A DNA stretch of 64,000 nt from Sporobacter sp963663605 (GCA_963663605.2 CAXXVF010000002.1:1550001-1614000); one strand, 5' to 3'. Shown: positions 42,523 through 51,614, counted from the first letter of the stretch. The notes: generated by a model not told the origin, from the sequence alone. Program-made: numbers and translations.

Positions 42523-44312
42523 AGAAAAAAGAAAATCAGGATAAACAGGGGATTTCCCGCCTGCTTGAAATAGCGGGTGAAAAAAAGGTGCTGCTATTCT
42601 TCTCCTGTGTTTTGTCGGTCGTCAGCAGCGTGTTTATGATGACGCCGTTTCTGGCTCTGTATAACATTCTGGCCGAATTGCTCTCCCACGCTGCGAATAT
42701 CGCTGCCATGGATGCTGCGTTCTGCATTCAGTGGGCGGTTTACGGCATAGTCGGGCTGGCAATCAGCTATGTGTTTATGTATTTCGGCGGTATGGGTACG
42801 CATATTGCCGCCTACCGCATTCTATGCGGTATCCGCATCCGTATCACCAACCATATCGGAGAACTGCCGTTGGGATATTTCAACCGGAACGCCACAGGTA
42901 AAATAAAAAAAATCATCAATATGGATGTGGAGAAGATCGAGTTGTTCATTGCGCACCAATTGCCCGATTTGGTCAGCGCTGTGTCCATGCTCCTCCTGAT
43001 GATAGCCATTATGCTTTCCATCGACTGGCGCTTGGCTCTTGCCTCCGTCATTCCCGCCATCATCGCGTTTTTTGCCCAGTACTCTATGATGATGGGCAAA
43101 CGCTCCAGAGAGGAACTCGTTACTTACACCAACGCGTTGGAGAACATCGGCGCGTCCTCCGTGCAGTATGTGCGGGGTATGCCGTCCATCAAAATATTCG
43201 GGCAAACCGTCCGTTCGTTCCGCAAATTTTATGATACGATGATTGCCTTTCGGGATTCCTGCATCCGTTTCACCGACAACTTTCAAAATGGGTATGTTTC
43301 CTTTAAAGTGATTCTGACGGCTCTGGAGTGCTTTGTTTTTCCCATCGGGCTTATCCTCCTCAGCCGGGATGCGGGCGATATTGAGTTTGCATCCACCTTC
43401 ATATTCTTCCTGATTTTTTCCGGGGCGCTTGCCGCGCCTATCCTGCGTATTTCGACGCTTGCCAATAACGTGAATGTTATCTCCGAAGGGGTACGGCGTA
43501 TCGATGCCATCCTGAAGGAAACGCCCATTCCCGTGCCCGCTGATCCGCGAAAGCCAAACGGAAACGACATCGTATTTGAGGATGTATCTTTTTCATATGA
43601 CGGAAAGAACGACGTGTTGAAACAGGTGAGCTTTACGGCCAAAACAGGAACCATCACCGCGCTGGTCGGCCCGTCCGGCTCAGGTAAATCCACCATCGCG
43701 CAGCTGATCCCCCGATTTTGGGATGTGGGAGAAGGCGCGATTTTAATCGGCGGCGTAGATATTCGCCATATGGAAGCGAGTGAATTGATGAACAGGGTTT
43801 CCTTTGTTTTTCAGGATACATATCTTTTTGAGGATACTCTTTACAACAACATTCTCGTCGGGAATCCGGCGGCAAGTCACGAAGAAGTCATGAATGCAGC
43901 TAAAGCCGCTCAATGCCACGAATTTGTTGAGGCCATGCCGCAGGGATATGAAACGCGTATCGGGGGTGGCAACGGAATCCATCTTTCAGGAGGCGAGGAA
44001 CAGCGTGTCGCCGTGGCGCGTGCCATTTTGAAAAATGCACCGATTCTGGTGCTTGACGAGGCGACTGCCTACGCTGATCCGGAAAACGAGCATGAGATGC
44101 AAATTGCGCTGCAACACTTGATTCAGGAAAAAACAGTGCTGATTATCGCGCATCGCCTGTCCACCATACAAGGGGCGAATCAGATTTTGGTTATTGATGA
44201 TGGACGAATCGTAGAACGGGGGACACACGGCAACTTGCTCGACAGGGATGGGCTTTACTGCCAAATGTGGCAGGCAGGGCTGTATTCGGCGTCATGGAAA
44301 GTAGAGAGGTAA
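42519..44312 (+). CDS. ABC half transporter (permease-ATPase fusion), first of pair
   Basis: 597 residues. Six-helix exporter-type membrane domain (residues 25-320), then the ATPase: Walker A GPSGSGKST near 390, signature LSGGEEQR, Walker B LVLDEATAYAD. Pairs with the next gene as a heterodimer of type IV ABC folds. Pairs beside AraC and ECF genes resemble YbtP/YbtQ and IrtA/IrtB, which import metallophores in spite of the exporter fold. Substrate is inferred. Confidence 0.85.
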   Translation: MKKKENQDKQGISRLLEIAGEKKVLLFFSCVLSVVSSVFMMTPFLALYNILAELLSHAANIAAMDAAFCIQWAVYGIVGLAISYVFMYFGGMGTHIAAYRILCGIRIRITNHIGELPLGYFNRNATGKIKKIINMDVEKIELFIAHQLPDLVSAVSMLLLMIAIMLSIDWRLALASVIPAIIAFFAQYSMMMGKRSREELVTYTNALENIGASSVQYVRGMPSIKIFGQTVRSFRKFYDTMIAFRDSCIRFTDNFQNGYVSFKVILTALECFVFPIGLILLSRDAGDIEFASTFIFFLIFSGALAAPILRISTLANNVNVISEGVRRIDAILKETPIPVPADPRKPNGNDIVFEDVSFSYDGKNDVLKQVSFTAKTGTITALVGPSGSGKSTIAQLIPRFWDVGEGAILIGGVDIRHMEASELMNRVSFVFQDTYLFEDTLYNNILVGNPAASHEEVMNAAKAAQCHEFVEAMPQGYETRIGGGNGIHLSGGEEQRVAVARAILKNAPILVLDEATAYADPENEHEMQIALQHLIQEKTVLIIAHRLSTIQGANQILVIDDGRIVERGTHGNLLDRDGLYCQMWQAGLYSASWKVER

Positions 44313-44319
44313 ACAGAGT

Positions 44320-46068
44320 ATGCGTATTAAAAAGATTTATGAAATCATCAGCGCGGGCAATCCCCGCAAACTGGTTCGGCCGACCGTCTGTGCCGTAATA
44401 TCCAATCTTTTGAACATCATCCCGTTTTGCTTCTTGGGATTGGCCGTTTTTTCAATCTACACATTTTATGCCGGGGAAACGGTAAATTTCCCTGTGACCC
44501 GGTTATGGACGCTGTGGGCGGGAATGCTTGCTGCCGTGGTTGTTATGTTCATCGGTCAGGTCATCGCCTACCGGACGGCTTACCGGGGCGCTTACATGGC
44601 GTCGGCGGAAGGACGCGCCAACCTTGCGGAGCACCTGCGCAAGCTGCCGCTTTCCTATTTTCTGCATAAGGACAGCGGTGAAGTGGGCGAAACCATGATG
44701 GGCAGTTTTGATATGATTGAGCAGGCCGCTTCGGGCATCCTTCCTCAGCTTTTGGCGGGAATTATCTCACCAGTGTTTGCCTTTCTGGGATTTCTGTTCT
44801 TCGATTGGCGTATGGCGCTTGCCATGTTCATATCCATGCCGGTTGCCTTTCTGCTGATCTGGGCTGTATCCGGCTGGGAAAAAAGGCTGGGACACAATAC
44901 TTATAACGCCCGCGTGGCCGCCGGCAACAACACCCAGGAATATCTGGACGGCATGAAAGTCATTAAGGCGTACAATTTGCGCGGCGAGAATTTCTCGCGT
45001 CTTAAAAATAGCTTTATCACCCTGATGAAGGCCAATATTAAACAGGAGGGCGGGCTTGGGCCAATCTATCTGATCGCGGTGGCCATTATCAAAGCGGGAA
45101 TTTCACTGATGACAGTCATGGGGATTTATCTGCTGCTGGGCGGCGCGTTTTCCGTGCCGTTTTTCGTGGTCTTCCTGCTGGTGGGAAACCATGTGTTTGA
45201 ACCGCTGTCCGCCGCTATTATTCGTCTGCCGGAATTTCGCTTCGATTTGATCGGTGGGAAAAAGATATTGGAATTGTTGTCCGAACCTATGATGGAAGGT
45301 GTAAACGTCCCACCCAAAAACAGGCATGACATTGCATTCGAGCATGTGGGTTTTGCCTATGGGGATACGGACGTGCTCAAAGATGTATCGTTAGAACTGA
45401 AGCAAGGCGAGTTGACCGCAATCGTCGGGCCGTCGGGCGGCGGCAAAAGCACCATCCTGCGGCTTGCCGCACGCTTTTATGACCCGCAGAAAGGACGCGT
45501 CACCTTTGGCGGTGTGGACGAAGCAACGCTTGAACCTGAAAAGCTGATGAGAAGGATTTCCATGGTCTTTCAGGACGTGTACCTTTTTGAAGATACCATT
45601 GAAGCCAATATTCGCTATGGCCGTGAAAGCGCCACGAAAGAAGAAATTATAACAGCCGCGAAGGAAGCGCGCTGCCATGATTTTATTATGAAGCTGCCGA
45701 ACGGATACGATACCATGGTCGGAGAAGGCGGCTCCACATTGTCCGGCGGTGAAAAGCAGCGCCTGTCCATCGCGCGGGCACTACTCAAAAACGCGCCTGT
45801 CGTATTTCTGGATGAGGCCACGGCCTCCCTCGATCCTGAAAATGAATGGGAGGTGCAGCAGGCCATTGGACGTCTTGTCAAAGGACGGACGGTCGTGATG
45901 ATTGCGCATCGCCTGAAAACAGTTGTCAAGGCCGACAAAATAATCGTCCTGGAAGATGGACGTATGGTACAACAGGGAACGCATGACGAGCTTTTGAAAA
46001 CAAACGGCTTGTACGCTCATTTGTGGGAATTGCAGCAGCAGACTGTTGGATGGAAAATTACAGGGTAA
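44320..46068 (+). CDS. ABC half transporter (permease-ATPase fusion), second of pair
   Basis: 582 residues, same layout as its neighbour: six helices, then GPSGGGKST, LSGGEKQR, VFLDEATASLD. It starts 7 bases after the first half transporter stops; GAGGTAAACAGAGT is the ribosome site. Together they form one heterodimeric pump. Confidence 0.88.
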   Translation: MRIKKIYEIISAGNPRKLVRPTVCAVISNLLNIIPFCFLGLAVFSIYTFYAGETVNFPVTRLWTLWAGMLAAVVVMFIGQVIAYRTAYRGAYMASAEGRANLAEHLRKLPLSYFLHKDSGEVGETMMGSFDMIEQAASGILPQLLAGIISPVFAFLGFLFFDWRMALAMFISMPVAFLLIWAVSGWEKRLGHNTYNARVAAGNNTQEYLDGMKVIKAYNLRGENFSRLKNSFITLMKANIKQEGGLGPIYLIAVAIIKAGISLMTVMGIYLLLGGAFSVPFFVVFLLVGNHVFEPLSAAIIRLPEFRFDLIGGKKILELLSEPMMEGVNVPPKNRHDIAFEHVGFAYGDTDVLKDVSLELKQGELTAIVGPSGGGKSTILRLAARFYDPQKGRVTFGGVDEATLEPEKLMRRISMVFQDVYLFEDTIEANIRYGRESATKEEIITAAKEARCHDFIMKLPNGYDTMVGEGGSTLSGGEKQRLSIARALLKNAPVVFLDEATASLDPENEWEVQQAIGRLVKGRTVVMIAHRLKTVVKADKIIVLEDGRMVQQGTHDELLKTNGLYAHLWELQQQTVGWKITG

Positions 46069-46228
46069 TCTCCGACTATGATTTCAGAGTTGACACCTGC
46101 TACACCGACGTTTCTGGTATCCACATAGCATAGCTCTATTGCCGACAGGCGGATAAAAAAATGGACCGGCTCGGAACGGTGAGAATTATCCACTTCCGGA
46201 CCGGTGCCGTGATCAGGAAGGTTCTGTT

Positions 46229-47613
46229 ATGAAAACAACATCAATTAATTCAAAAGATAAAGAGAAACAATTTATACTAACCGGTGGACTGTGGCGGATC
46301 ATGGTCAATCTGTCATGGCCCGCAGTGGTAGCTATGGTCCTGTATGGTATGAATACTGTATTAGACGCTTTGTTGGACGGTTTGTAGGTGAAACGGCTTT
46401 GGCGGGTGTTTCCGTGGCATATCCCCTGTCCCAGATAAGCATAGCATTCGGTTCCCTGATTGGTGTCGGCGCAGGCTCCGTTTTGAGCATCGCGCTAGGC
46501 GCTAAGGACAAACAGACGCAGGAACGGATGCTGGGAAACGTCAATTTTCTTTCCGTGATCGTCACCGTCATTTATATGGTGTTGGGATTGCTTTTTTCCA
46601 CTCAACTGATTCGGGTAATGGGTGGTACGGGAGATGCTTTAGCATTCGGGGACCGCTATTTCAGGGTAACTGTTTATGGTGCATTTTTCTGGATATACGG
46701 CCTGGCGGGCAATATGATTATCCGTGCCGAGGGCCGGATGAAGACGGCGGCGGTGATGATGGGGGCAGGCGTTATTGTTAACGCAGTCGCCAACTATGTG
46801 CTGATTGTGCTGATTGATTTGGGTGTGGAAGGGGCTGCATGGGGAACGAATATCGGGATGCTGACTTATACTTTGCTTGGGTGGTTTTATTTTGGAAGCG
46901 GGCGCGCGTCATTTAAATCACGCCTTCTCGCGTTTTACAGGGATAAGGAAACCACAAAATCCATTCTGAGATTGGGCGCGTCATCCATGCTGATGGCCGT
47001 TATGAGCTTGATACAGGCGGTTGTTGTCTTTAACGCGCTTTCCAGATATGGAACCATATCAGATATCGCTTTTTACGGCGTGGTTTACCGCGTGTTCCAA
47101 TTCCTGCTCACGCCGATTTTCGGACTGATGCGGGCACTCCAGCCGGTACTGGGTATCAATTACGGTGCAAAGCAGTACGAGCGCGTCATCCGTTCCTACA
47201 AAATTTTCGCAGTCACGGCCATGCTGCTAACGCTGCCCTTCTGGATACTCTCTCTGGCCGCGCCGGGATCGGTTCTGGGTTTGATGCTCAAAGATCAGGT
47301 GTTCACGGGGGTACAAATCACTTATTTCCGGGCATATATGGCAATTCTGCCGGTTATGTCATTCATTTTCATGGGGATGACGTTGTTCCCCTCAGTTGAC
47401 AAGGGTAAGCCGGCGGCAATCATTGCAGTTGCCAGACAACTGATTTTTTATGTGCCTGTCATGCTGATTCTACCCAAATTGATCGGTGTGCCCGGCATTT
47501 ACTACGGCTCTCTCGCCATTGATACGGTCATTGTGATTTGGACGATGCTTATGGTGAGAAAAGAGTTTAATACGCTCAGAAAAAGAGCTCTACAGGAAAG
47601 GCTCGCTTCTTAA
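46229..47613 (+). pseudogene. MATE-family transporter with an N-terminal frameshift
   Basis: ATG 46229 opens KTTSINSKDKEKQF, then WRIMVNLSWPAVVAMVLYGM and NTVLDALL, then a TAG at 46385. The MATE sequence resumes in another frame at GRFVGETALAGVSVAYPLSQ (about 46375) and runs to 47613 with 10-11 helices (SLIGVGAGSVLSIALGAKDK, KTAAVMMGAGVIVNA). The expected LFVGRFVGE junction lacks about 4 bases, so the first membrane helix is cut off from the rest. It is a recent break or a sequencing error. Confidence 0.8.
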
Positions 47614-47715
47614 CTGTCAGGACATTCTTCACTTCATATCCACTGCGAGGCACCGACAGCTTTTCAAGGGAGGATTATCATGACAGTGCTTACCCACTCA
47701 CAAGAACATTATATA

Positions 47716-49248
47716 ATGTCTACTGAACAAAAGCGATTTTTCGAATACAGAAACTCGAGCCAAGCCAATCGAAGAGCACATGGAAAAGGGAATGCTGAAT
47801 TTTCCTTAGATTCAGCACAACAACAGACATGGCTATGCTGTGAGAAATGGTTTCCTCCAATTTCGTCATGATCAAGCCCATACCACATTTGCGCTTTGCC
47901 AAACTGAAGCGGCGCTCGACTTCAATACGTTCGCATTCATCGCAATAATCCTGTTTCTTGTCACGGATATCATTCTTCTTCGGCCTACCCAATGCAGGAC
48001 CGGAGAGCCGGATGTGATGTAACTTGCAATAAGCAAGGTTATCGCGGTTCCTGTAGATTTTATCCGCCAGGATTCGGCTCGGGTAGTGACCTGTGCGTTC
48101 ATGATACCGTTCGGCCATATCCTGTAGGTTTGAAGATTCGTTGTATGCGTCAAAAGAGAGGACCTCGAGTCTTGCCCAGCCATCCGAAACGCTGATGTCC
48201 AGCTTTGCGCCGAATTCAACCGGCTTCCCCGCCTTGCCTCTAACAATGGGACGGATGAATGGCTGACTAAGGCTGACAATTCTGTTCTCTACGGAATGCG
48301 TCTTATGGTCATACATGAACTTTTGCTGTTCATAAACCTTCCGGATAGTATCCAGCCGGGCCGACAGTTTCGCGCCAAGGATTTTTCCGCCAGCCAGCAT
48401 GGCGTCTATATGCGCGAGATCCCTTGAAAGATAGCCGAGCTGTTTTCTGAGTGCCTTTCGCACAAAGGATTTGGTACGCTTTCTGCTTCGTGCAAACTTG
48501 AGGTATTTCTTGTGCGCTTCTTTCCTGTAGGTGCGCGGCTTGACACCTTCTCCGGTGGTGAAAAGTTCGTCAATGATCTTCTCGGCAATCTCGCGGGCCT
48601 CGTTAAGCAGCGACGTGTCCTGCGGGTATCGGATATTTGACGGGGCACGGGTAGCATCGATGATCATTGTACCGCCATTGTCGGAATCATCATCGTCACG
48701 CTTCTTCTCTTCCTGCTTCGTAGGCTGTGCTTTTGTGATAATCATCTCGTTGATCTCGCCCAGCACCTCCGGCGTCAGCCGCTTACGGAAGTACACCATC
48801 AGTGATGGGTCAAACGGCGGCTTGCTGTCGTCATATTCCCTGTACCCACAGAAATATTGCAGATATGCCGTTTCCTGTATCTGTAACGCGGTCTCTTCAT
48901 CCGAAAATCCGTACTCTGCCTGAATGATACAGGCTCCGAGCGCCAGTCGAAGCGGCTTGGCGACGTTACCTTTTCGGTTCGTGAAAAGCTTTGCATACCT
49001 CATCTCAATTTCTTCCCATGGTATGCTCTGAGCTTTCTTGATCCATCTGTTTTCGGGATTCAGTTTCATGCCTACTGCCTGACCGAAATCCGTCAGACTG
49101 AGTTGATTATCACTGAATTTGTACATCAGGCCTCACTCCAAATGCAAGCTTTTTCCCGCTATTTTAGCGTTTTTATTGCATCTATTCTACCATTTTTGTG
49201 GCCTATAGTCTTGTGATCTAATGACTTTTTGTATTATTCAGCAGACAC
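47716..49248 (-). mobile_element. IS1182/IS5-type insertion sequence in the DtxR gene
   Basis: 1533 bp. Terminal inverted repeats ATGTCTACTGAACAA (left) and, read inward from the right, GTGTCTGCTGAATAA match at 12 of 15 positions. TATATA lies on both sides (47710-47715 and 49249-49254), a direct target duplication; removing one copy restores the regulator reading frame exactly. Contains one transposase gene on the minus strand. Confidence 0.85.
47720..49126 (-). CDS. IS1182-family DDE transposase
   Basis: 468 residues. N-terminal PENRWIKKAQSIPWEEIEMR and PLRLALGACIIQAEYGFSDE with PFDPSLMVYFRKRL are typical of IS1182/IS5-like transposases. DDE residues are visible as TMIIDATRAP, RILADKIYRNRDN and ERIEVERRFSLAKRKCG. 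Full length and undamaged, so the element could still move. The stop codon lies within the left terminal repeat. Confidence 0.88.
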   Translation of the reverse strand: MYKFSDNQLSLTDFGQAVGMKLNPENRWIKKAQSIPWEEIEMRYAKLFTNRKGNVAKPLRLALGACIIQAEYGFSDEETALQIQETAYLQYFCGYREYDDSKPPFDPSLMVYFRKRLTPEVLGEINEMIITKAQPTKQEEKKRDDDDSDNGGTMIIDATRAPSNIRYPQDTSLLNEAREIAEKIIDELFTTGEGVKPRTYRKEAHKKYLKFARSRKRTKSFVRKALRKQLGYLSRDLAHIDAMLAGGKILGAKLSARLDTIRKVYEQQKFMYDHKTHSVENRIVSLSQPFIRPIVRGKAGKPVEFGAKLDISVSDGWARLEVLSFDAYNESSNLQDMAERYHERTGHYPSRILADKIYRNRDNLAYCKLHHIRLSGPALGRPKKNDIRDKKQDYCDECERIEVERRFSLAKRKCGMGLIMTKLEETISHSIAMSVVVLNLRKIQHSLFHVLFDWLGSSFCIRKIAFVQ

Positions 49249-49648
49249 TATATAAAGGCAATCTTTACGCTTTCCTCCGACGGTGAGGGCGCGCGCATAT
49301 GTGATGTGGCGGAAAAGCTCGGCGTAAGCAGGCCGAGTGTCTGCACTGCGGTGAAAGTACTGGAGCGTATGGAATTGATAAAAAGAGGCGTCAGCCGACA
49401 GATCATCCTTACCCTAAAAGGTAAAAATCAGGCGTATCTGATTATGAACAAGCTTTCGATTATTCGCTGTTTTCTCATTGAGATACTCGGCATCGACGAA
49501 GATGCAGCAGAGCTGGACGCATGTGCCATAGAACATGTGTTAAGTAATGAAACCCTCTGCTCTATGTGCAGACAAACAGGCAGAGACATATGCTCAGAAG
49601 ATTGTTATCTGAAAATCGAAACCGAACTCCGGCAGGCCTAAAATCCAA

Positions 49649-49654
49649 TATAAT
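49649..49654 (+). promoter_or_regulatory. -10 element of the c-di-GMP riboswitch transcript
   Basis: TATAAT, about 15 bases before the aptamer; the -35 region is weak and lies in the end of the DtxR gene. Confidence 0.45.
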
Positions 49655-49666
49655 AAATAAATATTG

Positions 49667-49744
49667 TTGGCAAACCTGTCTAAAGGCAGGGACGCAAAAC
49701 TGAGGATCTAAGGCGCTTTTAAGCGCTATGATAGCCTGGTTGCA
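49667..49744 (+). ncRNA. c-di-GMP-I (GEMM) riboswitch
   Basis: Ordered signatures: GGCAAACC, a short hairpin (CCTG...CAGG), GGGACGCAAAAC, CTAAGGCGC/GCGC stem, ATGATAGCC and closing GGTTGC. This is the class I c-di-GMP aptamer. A terminator follows directly, but there is no gene on the same strand for about 980 bases. The boundaries are from pattern reading. Confidence 0.85.
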
Positions 49745-49796
49745 AAAAATGCGTCCTAAGTCTGTCTTCTTTACAGAATTAGGACGTATTTTTTGA
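49745..49796 (+). terminator. Terminator of the c-di-GMP riboswitch
   Basis: TGCGTCCTAAGTCTG pairs with CAGAATTAGGACGTA and is followed by TTTTTT. It is an expression-platform-type terminator. Confidence 0.85.
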
Positions 49797-49864
49797 TTTT
49801 GATAAAATGGCCAGGACTAAACTCTACCCCAAAGTCGCTCAACAATCGTTCAAGCATTGTGTGA

Positions 49865-50197
49865 TTATTTATCTTGACTTTCCAGCGCGGCTTTCACTGT
49901 TGCCTTGATAATTGCCAAAGACCGTTTATCGCAGTTGTAGAGCATACGAACGAGATCATCCATCTTGGAATCCTTGACCTGCTTATCAGGCCAGAAAATC
50001 AAGTCCGATGGAATTGCCAATTCACGTATAAGCTTAAAAAGAACATCAAAGCTCGGTTTCTTTCCCTCGTTTTCAATGCGGTATATGTATCGTTCGGTCT
50101 TATCAACCTTTTCCGCTAATGCTTCCACGGTGATATTGGCTTTCTGCCGTGCCGTTTTGATTACATCGCCAAGTTTGTCAGTATTATTCTGTACCAT
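49865..50197 (-). CDS. XRE-family repressor of the ICE
   Basis: 110 residues from ATG 50197, chosen because GAGGGGGTGAACTG precedes it. N-terminal HTH_3: LGDVIKTARQKANITVEALA, KVDKTERYIYRIENEGKKPS. The C-terminal part (DDLVRMLYNCDKRSLAIIKA) is typical of small CTn repressors next to a sigma-like factor and recombinase, where they keep the element quiet. Confidence 0.82.
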   Translation of the reverse strand: MVQNNTDKLGDVIKTARQKANITVEALAEKVDKTERYIYRIENEGKKPSFDVLFKLIRELAIPSDLIFWPDKQVKDSKMDDLVRMLYNCDKRSLAIIKATVKAALESQDK

Positions 50198-50229
50198 CAG
50201 TTCACCCCCCTCTATAATATTACTCATTT

Positions 50230-50250
50230 ATGCCATGCTGGTAATGGCAT
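50230..50250. promoter_or_regulatory. Inverted repeat upstream of the XRE gene
   Basis: ATGCCAT-GCTGGTA-ATGGCAT, 33 bases before the start. Candidate self-operator. Confidence 0.4.
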
Positions 50251-50362
50251 GAGCGTTCATCTCTACATGAACTGACGGGCCTCTGCCATATGAACTGAGT
50301 ATCTTCAAAATCCCGCCAATAAAAAAAACGAGGTCTTGACGGGGTCTAGAAACACGCCTATT

Positions 50363-50399
50363 CCCTCCAAGTCCGAGTTTTGGATTGGAGGGCTTTTTT
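50363..50399 (+). terminator. Intrinsic terminator
   Basis: CCCTCCAA and TTGGAGGG (with inner TCC/GGA) followed by CTTTTTT. No plus-strand gene ends nearby; it may stop read-through from the riboswitch side. The 50.2-50.58 kb stretch otherwise shows no gene. Confidence 0.65.
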
Positions 50400-50584
50400 A
50401 TGTGTATTCGCGCTGTCTTGACATCCTGGCTGCCGCTGCTCTGCAGCGGCAGGGCGTGATGAAGCGGACATCCAGCTCCTACAATTCACTTTAATTGGTA
50501 GCCTGTCAAAAAAAGCCTTTTTTGTGATACAGGTTACTGCGGTCATTTTCATGAACTGTCAATCCATGAATTAGATGAAATAAC

Positions 50585-50633
50585 AAACGCGCCCACATTT
50601 CGGCTTTACTTGCCGTTTTGCGGGCGCGTTTTC
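50585..50633 (+). terminator. Hairpin upstream of the sigma-like gene
   Basis: AAACGCGCCC and GGGCGCGTTT around an inner CGGC/GCCG stem, followed by TCAT. It may be a terminator or leader structure. Confidence 0.5.
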
Positions 50634-50675
50634 ATATATGCGGACGAAGTGCCTACACATTGCCGAAGTCCGCCG

Positions 50676-50716
50676 CCTCCGTTCAGATTTCTCATTCCTG
50701 AAAATCTGAACGGAGG
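50676..50716 (+). promoter_or_regulatory. Perfect hairpin burying the ribosome site of the sigma-like gene
   Basis: CCTCCGTTCAGATTT (50676-50690) pairs exactly with AAATCTGAACGGAGG (50702-50716) over an 11-base loop. The GGAGG in the right arm is the ribosome site of the gene at 50726 (9 bases to the ATG), so it would be hidden in the folded mRNA. Confidence 0.8.
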
Positions 50717-50725
50717 TACATAAGA

Positions 50726-51205
50726 ATGTTCGAATACAAAAACATATTTGTACTCAACAAGAAAGACAAGGCCGCTATCGTGTACGAGGATGCGGATGGT
50801 CGTATCATACGGCTTACATGCGAGGTTTTTGCCAGTGAGGAAGAATTCCGGCGCTGGAAAGACTGGTCGGATAAAGATTATCACGGAGCCGAAAAGGAGC
50901 GCCATTTGCAGTCCGACAATACGCTTTCATTGGAAGCTCTGTCTGATGAAGCCGCAGCAGTGGGATCGGTCGAAGATAAATTCATAAACCGTCAGCACGA
51001 ATGTGAGCGAGAGGAATTGCGCCGTCTGCTTATGACTGGCCTTGATACCTGCCTCACCGTTACACAGCGCAGGCGGTTATGGCTCTATTATGTAGATGGC
51101 TTAACTGTGGAGCAGATTGCCGACGCGGAAAATGTAGCACATCAGAATATATCTAAGACTATTGCACTTGCCAAAAAAAAGTTGAAAAAACTTTTGAGAA
51201 AATAG
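50726..51205 (+). CDS. Sigma-70-like ICE regulatory factor
   Basis: 159 residues. The C-terminal region 4-type HTH: LTVTQRRRLWLYYVDGLTVE, QIADAENVAHQNISKTIALA, KKKLKKLL. The N-terminal part (IFVLNKKDKAAIVYED) is family-specific to CTn sigma-like proteins. It probably activates the excision and transfer genes. Its ribosome site is sequestered in a hairpin. Confidence 0.75.
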   Translation: MFEYKNIFVLNKKDKAAIVYEDADGRIIRLTCEVFASEEEFRRWKDWSDKDYHGAEKERHLQSDNTLSLEALSDEAAAVGSVEDKFINRQHECEREELRRLLMTGLDTCLTVTQRRRLWLYYVDGLTVEQIADAENVAHQNISKTIALAKKKLKKLLRK

Positions 51206-51430
51206 GGTGCAAAAACCCCGTTTTTCCCGCGATAAGTGAAAGGGGAAATTCTTACCCCCTTTAATGAACTTTGAAAATTGAATATACGGTATTGCAGGCA
51301 CAAAACCCGCGTGGCCGGAAGGCCAGCGACATAAGGCGCGCCGCCAAGACGACCGCTCCAGGAGGTGATCCGGGACAAGCTGTCCGAGCGAGAAGCGTTG
51401 CCTTAGACCCGGTTTGGCACACTGGGCGCG
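51206..51430 (+). other. First part of a long structured leader
   Basis: Contains GGGGAAATTCTTACCCCC hairpin (51241-51259), a CCAGGAGGTGATCCGGG ribosome-site-like stretch and GGCCGGAAGGCC. A 114-residue frame (51271-51615) exists but has no convincing protein features and competes with the ORF at 51431. Confidence 0.4.
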
Positions 51431-51592
51431 ATGACAGCGCGGGGGACAATGATACTTTCTCACGACCTCCTGAAGACTTGGGGGGAGCCCTGCGGTATTC
51501 GCCAGCCTTACAAGCGGCGGTATCGCGGAGTTATGACAGCTACGCCAGTAGCGGCCTGCACTATCCCCATCGCCGGGGCGCGTGGCAAATAG
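51431..51592 (+). CDS. Possible 53-residue leader-encoded small protein
   Basis: ATG 51431 (or 51449) opens MILSHDLLKTWGEPCGIRQP, then YKRRYRGVMTATPVAACTIP and IAGARGK. The composition looks like a real small basic protein more than the other frames here. No standard ribosome site precedes ATG 51431; GGGGGA touches ATG 51449. Such leaders recur between the sigma-like and recombinase genes of CTn elements. Confidence 0.4.
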   Translation: MTARGTMILSHDLLKTWGEPCGIRQPYKRRYRGVMTATPVAACTIPIAGARGK

Positions 51593-51614
51593 GCGACAAT
51601 ATAAAAAACCATTA

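Larger units (their letters stand above)
47680..49641 (+). pseudogene. DtxR/MntR-family metal regulator split by an insertion sequence
   Basis: The first 12 codons (MTVLTHSQEHYI, 47680-47715) are separated from KAIFTLSSDGEGARICDVAE onward (49255-49641) by an IS at 47716-49248. Joined, they give a full DtxR-type winged helix (KLGVSRPSVCTAVKVLERME, LTLKGKNQAYLIMNKLSIIR) with the metal-site-like ELDACAIEHVLS stretch. AGGGAGGATTATC is upstream of the ATG. Such proteins repress metal uptake genes when Fe or Mn is bound. With the split, repression should be lost. Confidence 0.8.

Noticed and set aside
50363..50399. Idea that this hairpin is an ICE attachment site
   Set aside because: It has a plain terminator form with T run; no second copy was seen near the tRNA.
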